From NCBI GenBank assembly GCA_004212095.1, contig RXIJ01000009.1:1-7122 (forward strand): DNA of 7,122 nucleotides, in the 5' to 3' direction. The position numbers and the translations under genes were made by a program. Positions 5,359 through 7,122 of the stretch are shown piece by piece. The notes under the pieces are model-generated. The model searched no databases and had not been told where the DNA came from. It saw nothing but the letters and a program-made list of their open reading frames with translations. The stretch's first letter is position 1. Every line of letters begins with the position of its first letter. This DNA is from Methanosarcinales archaeon. Its GTDB lineage: Archaea > Halobacteriota > Methanosarcinia > Methanosarcinales > EX4572-44.

Positions 5359-6549
5359 ATGAGTGAAGCACTGGCAAAGCCGTCTTCTTTCGAGACTGAA
5401 CAATCAAGAGATGTGCTGAGCCTTCTTGAAGAAGTAGAAATACTGAAAGTGCAAAATGAAGAACTGCGTTCGAAGCTTTTGGATATAACTATTGAGAATG
5501 GCAAGTATCTTCAAGCCATCAACAAATTCCAGGAACAGGTAGATAATCTAAGCCGTCCGCCACTTTTTATTGCAACTGTGATAGATATTGTAAACGGTAT
5601 GGCAGTCTTACGTCAACACGGCAGCAACCAGGAGATTTTAACCTATATGCCAAAAGATGTTACAATTGATATAGGCTCGCGTGTTGCAGTCAACAACAAC
5701 CTCTCCACAATCAGTGTGCTGTCAAAGTCTGTTGATGTTCGTGCACGAATAATGGAACTGGTGGATGTACCAGAAGTAGATTATGACGTGATCGGGGGAC
5801 TGAAAAAACAAATAGAAGAGGTGGTGGAGACAATAGAACTGCCACTGACGCAACCAGAACTATTCAAGGAAATTGGAATTGATCCCCCCAGTGCCGTTCT
5901 TCTCCATGGTCCGCCAGGCACTGGTAAAACTCTCATAGCCAAGGCAGTAGCACACCGGACCCATGCAACCTTCCTGTGTTTAAGCGGCACAGAACTGGTG
6001 CAGAAATACATAGGCGAAGGTGCACGGTTGGTGCGTGATTTATTCCAGATGGCAAGAGACAAAACTCCAAGCATCGTATTCATTGACGAAATCGATTCGG
6101 TTGCAAGCATGCGAAGCTATGACGGTTCAACCGGTTCAGCAGAAGTAAACCGCACAATGATACAACTGCTTGCAGAGATTGACGGGTTCAGACTTCGGGA
6201 GGGCGTAAAAATAATAGCGGCAACTAATAGAATAGACCTCCTTGACCCGGCAATTCTGCGTCCAGGACGATTTGATCGTATTATCGAAACACCACTACCA
6301 GACGAGACTGCACGAGAGGAAATATTCAAAATACACACCCGCAAAATAAAACTTGAACAAATTGACTTTAAAAAACTTGCAAAGATAACTGCAGGTTTAA
6401 GCGGTGCAGATATAAAAGCAATGGTCACTGAAGCAGGTATGTTTGCATTACGACACGGTGGAAAAAAGGTCGCCATGAGTGACATACGAAAAGCTCAGAA
6501 AAAACTAATTGAGCTAAAGAAAAAAGATCCAAACCAGATGTTTGCATAA
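5359..6549 (+). CDS. pan: Proteasome-activating nucleotidase (PAN), AAA+ ATPase
   Basis: PAN is the hexameric ATPase that unfolds substrates and feeds them into the archaeal 20S proteasome, as the Rpt ring does in eukaryotes. Counting from this ATG (396 residues), a coiled coil covers about 18-64, then SRPP with the expected linker proline (67 or 68), then an OB domain (about 68-125). The AAA+ module carries Walker A GPPGTGKT (184-191), pore loop YIG (217-219), Walker B FIDEID (241-246), sensor-1 AATNR (287-291) and LRPGRFDR with the arginine fingers (300-307). The C-terminal helical domain contains LSGADIKAMVTEAG. The chain ends in MFA, so phenylalanine replaces the tyrosine of the HbYX docking motif. 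The ATG at 5359 is chosen over a GTG at 5341 because GGGGTG lies just before it and because the coiled-coil region needs no extension. The proteasome subunits themselves are not in the window. Confidence 0.95.
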   Translation: MSEALAKPSSFETEQSRDVLSLLEEVEILKVQNEELRSKLLDITIENGKYLQAINKFQEQVDNLSRPPLFIATVIDIVNGMAVLRQHGSNQEILTYMPKDVTIDIGSRVAVNNNLSTISVLSKSVDVRARIMELVDVPEVDYDVIGGLKKQIEEVVETIELPLTQPELFKEIGIDPPSAVLLHGPPGTGKTLIAKAVAHRTHATFLCLSGTELVQKYIGEGARLVRDLFQMARDKTPSIVFIDEIDSVASMRSYDGSTGSAEVNRTMIQLLAEIDGFRLREGVKIIAATNRIDLLDPAILRPGRFDRIIETPLPDETAREEIFKIHTRKIKLEQIDFKKLAKITAGLSGADIKAMVTEAGMFALRHGGKKVAMSDIRKAQKKLIELKKKDPNQMFA

Positions 6550-6603
6550 AAAAAACATCGGGTCTTTGTATACCCTCACATCGCAGTGACCAGAACCCTG
6601 GAA

Positions 6604-6610
6604 ATTTTTT
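6604..6610 (+). terminator. Possible T-tract terminator after pan
   Basis: ATTTTTT lies about 55 bases after the pan stop. Archaeal RNA polymerase often terminates at short T-runs without a hairpin. The tract is only six T residues long and lies next to a degenerate transposase, so it may be chance. Confidence 0.3.
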
Positions 6611-6612
6611 GA

Positions 6613-7122
6613 TATTCGGTATTTTGCGGTGGTATTTCGACTATCAACAAAATTCTTTCAGCGAGGGGAATTCGCATCTTAACTGGCGAGATTTCCAACC
6701 TGTGTGAGGAGTTTATGCTAAGGTTTTACGCCATTCATAAAAGACATATACCTCAAATAAAATTCCTTTCTGAAAAACGAGGTGGTGTAATGATTCATCT
6801 GGACTAAACCGGAGAGGCAGGTAACGAAATCGTGTTTATGGCAAAATAAGGTGAAACCGGGATCACTGTGGATGCCGGGATTATCCCAACGGAAAGTAAA
6901 AAGTACGTAAAGGCATTTCTGCAAGCGATAAACTCATTATACGGGGCTCCAATCGTTATCGTTAGAGATATGAGCAAACAAATTCGTGATGCTGCAACCT
7001 AGATTTTTCCATGGGTGAAACAGCAAATATGTCACTACCATTTCGTTAAAAACCTTGGAAAACTTATCTCCAAAGAGAGATACGCCGCATTCCGAAAAAA
7101 CGTTGTGGGAATGCGAATTCTA
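6613..7122 (+). pseudogene. Decayed MULE/IS256-like DDE transposase, truncated at window end
   Basis: One continuous frame from 6613 to the window end reads as transposase, interrupted by TAA at 6805, TAA at 6847 and TAG at 7000. Recognisable blocks in order are RILTGEISNLCEEF, GGVMIHLD (first catalytic Asp, codon 6802), TGEAGNEIVFMAK, then VRDMSKQIRDAA (second Asp, codon 6967) and ICHYHFVKNLGK, which contains the CxxH motif typical of MULE and IS256-type enzymes (Cys codon 7030, His codon 7039). The third acidic residue would lie beyond the window. The second stop sits where a glutamate codon would be natural (one-base change). There is no frameshift, so decay appears to be by point mutation. 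The N-terminal part is missing or unrecognisable: pan ends only 63 bases upstream, and a further in-frame TGA lies at 6610. Family assignment is by motif recall and the exact IS family is uncertain. Confidence 0.8.

Noticed and set aside
6805..7002. Stop codon read-through or pyrrolysine use in the transposase
   Set aside because: UAG can encode pyrrolysine in some methanogens, but two of the three stops are TAA. Simple pseudogene decay explains all three.

Overview
The window looks like euryarchaeal chromosome, most likely from the Methanosarcinales or a relative (methanogen or ANME type). The markers are an archaeal DnaG primase, an archaeal FtsY whose GTPase-domain wording resembles my memory of Methanosarcina FtsY, a proteasome-activating nucleotidase (PAN), a secreted Lon-like S16 protease of the archaeal type, TATA boxes at the expected distances, and GGTG/GGAG-type ribosome binding sites. 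The lineage call is inference; no rRNA or other taxonomic marker is present.

Layout, left to right, all on the plus strand. 1-139: a leader rich in inverted repeats, including two sets of mutually exclusive stems. 140-2050: an exported, C-terminally membrane-anchored S16 (Lon-like) protease without an AAA+ domain. 2051-2607: a 557-base AT-rich region with no gene; it holds three consecutive dyads, a 26-base imperfect direct repeat and the dnaG promoter. 2608-3906: dnaG, with a three-copy 21-bp tandem repeat in its linker. 3936-4907: ftsY, 29 bases behind dnaG and probably co-transcribed. 4968-5315: an unrecognised 115-residue protein with two membrane helices and a coiled-coil tail, with its own TATA box. 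5359-6549: pan. About 6613-7122: a decayed MULE/IS256-like DDE transposase with three in-frame stops, 5'-truncated and running off the window.

The genes cover priming and RNA processing (DnaG), membrane targeting (FtsY) and protein turnover on both sides of the membrane: PAN feeds the cytosolic 20S proteasome, and the Lon-like enzyme should act outside the cell membrane. I see no defence island, CRISPR array, tRNA or rRNA. The window is mostly housekeeping. The least ordinary parts are the two structured non-coding regions, which share an 11-base near-identical palindrome, the dnaG minisatellite, the unassigned membrane protein, and the transposase relic beside pan.
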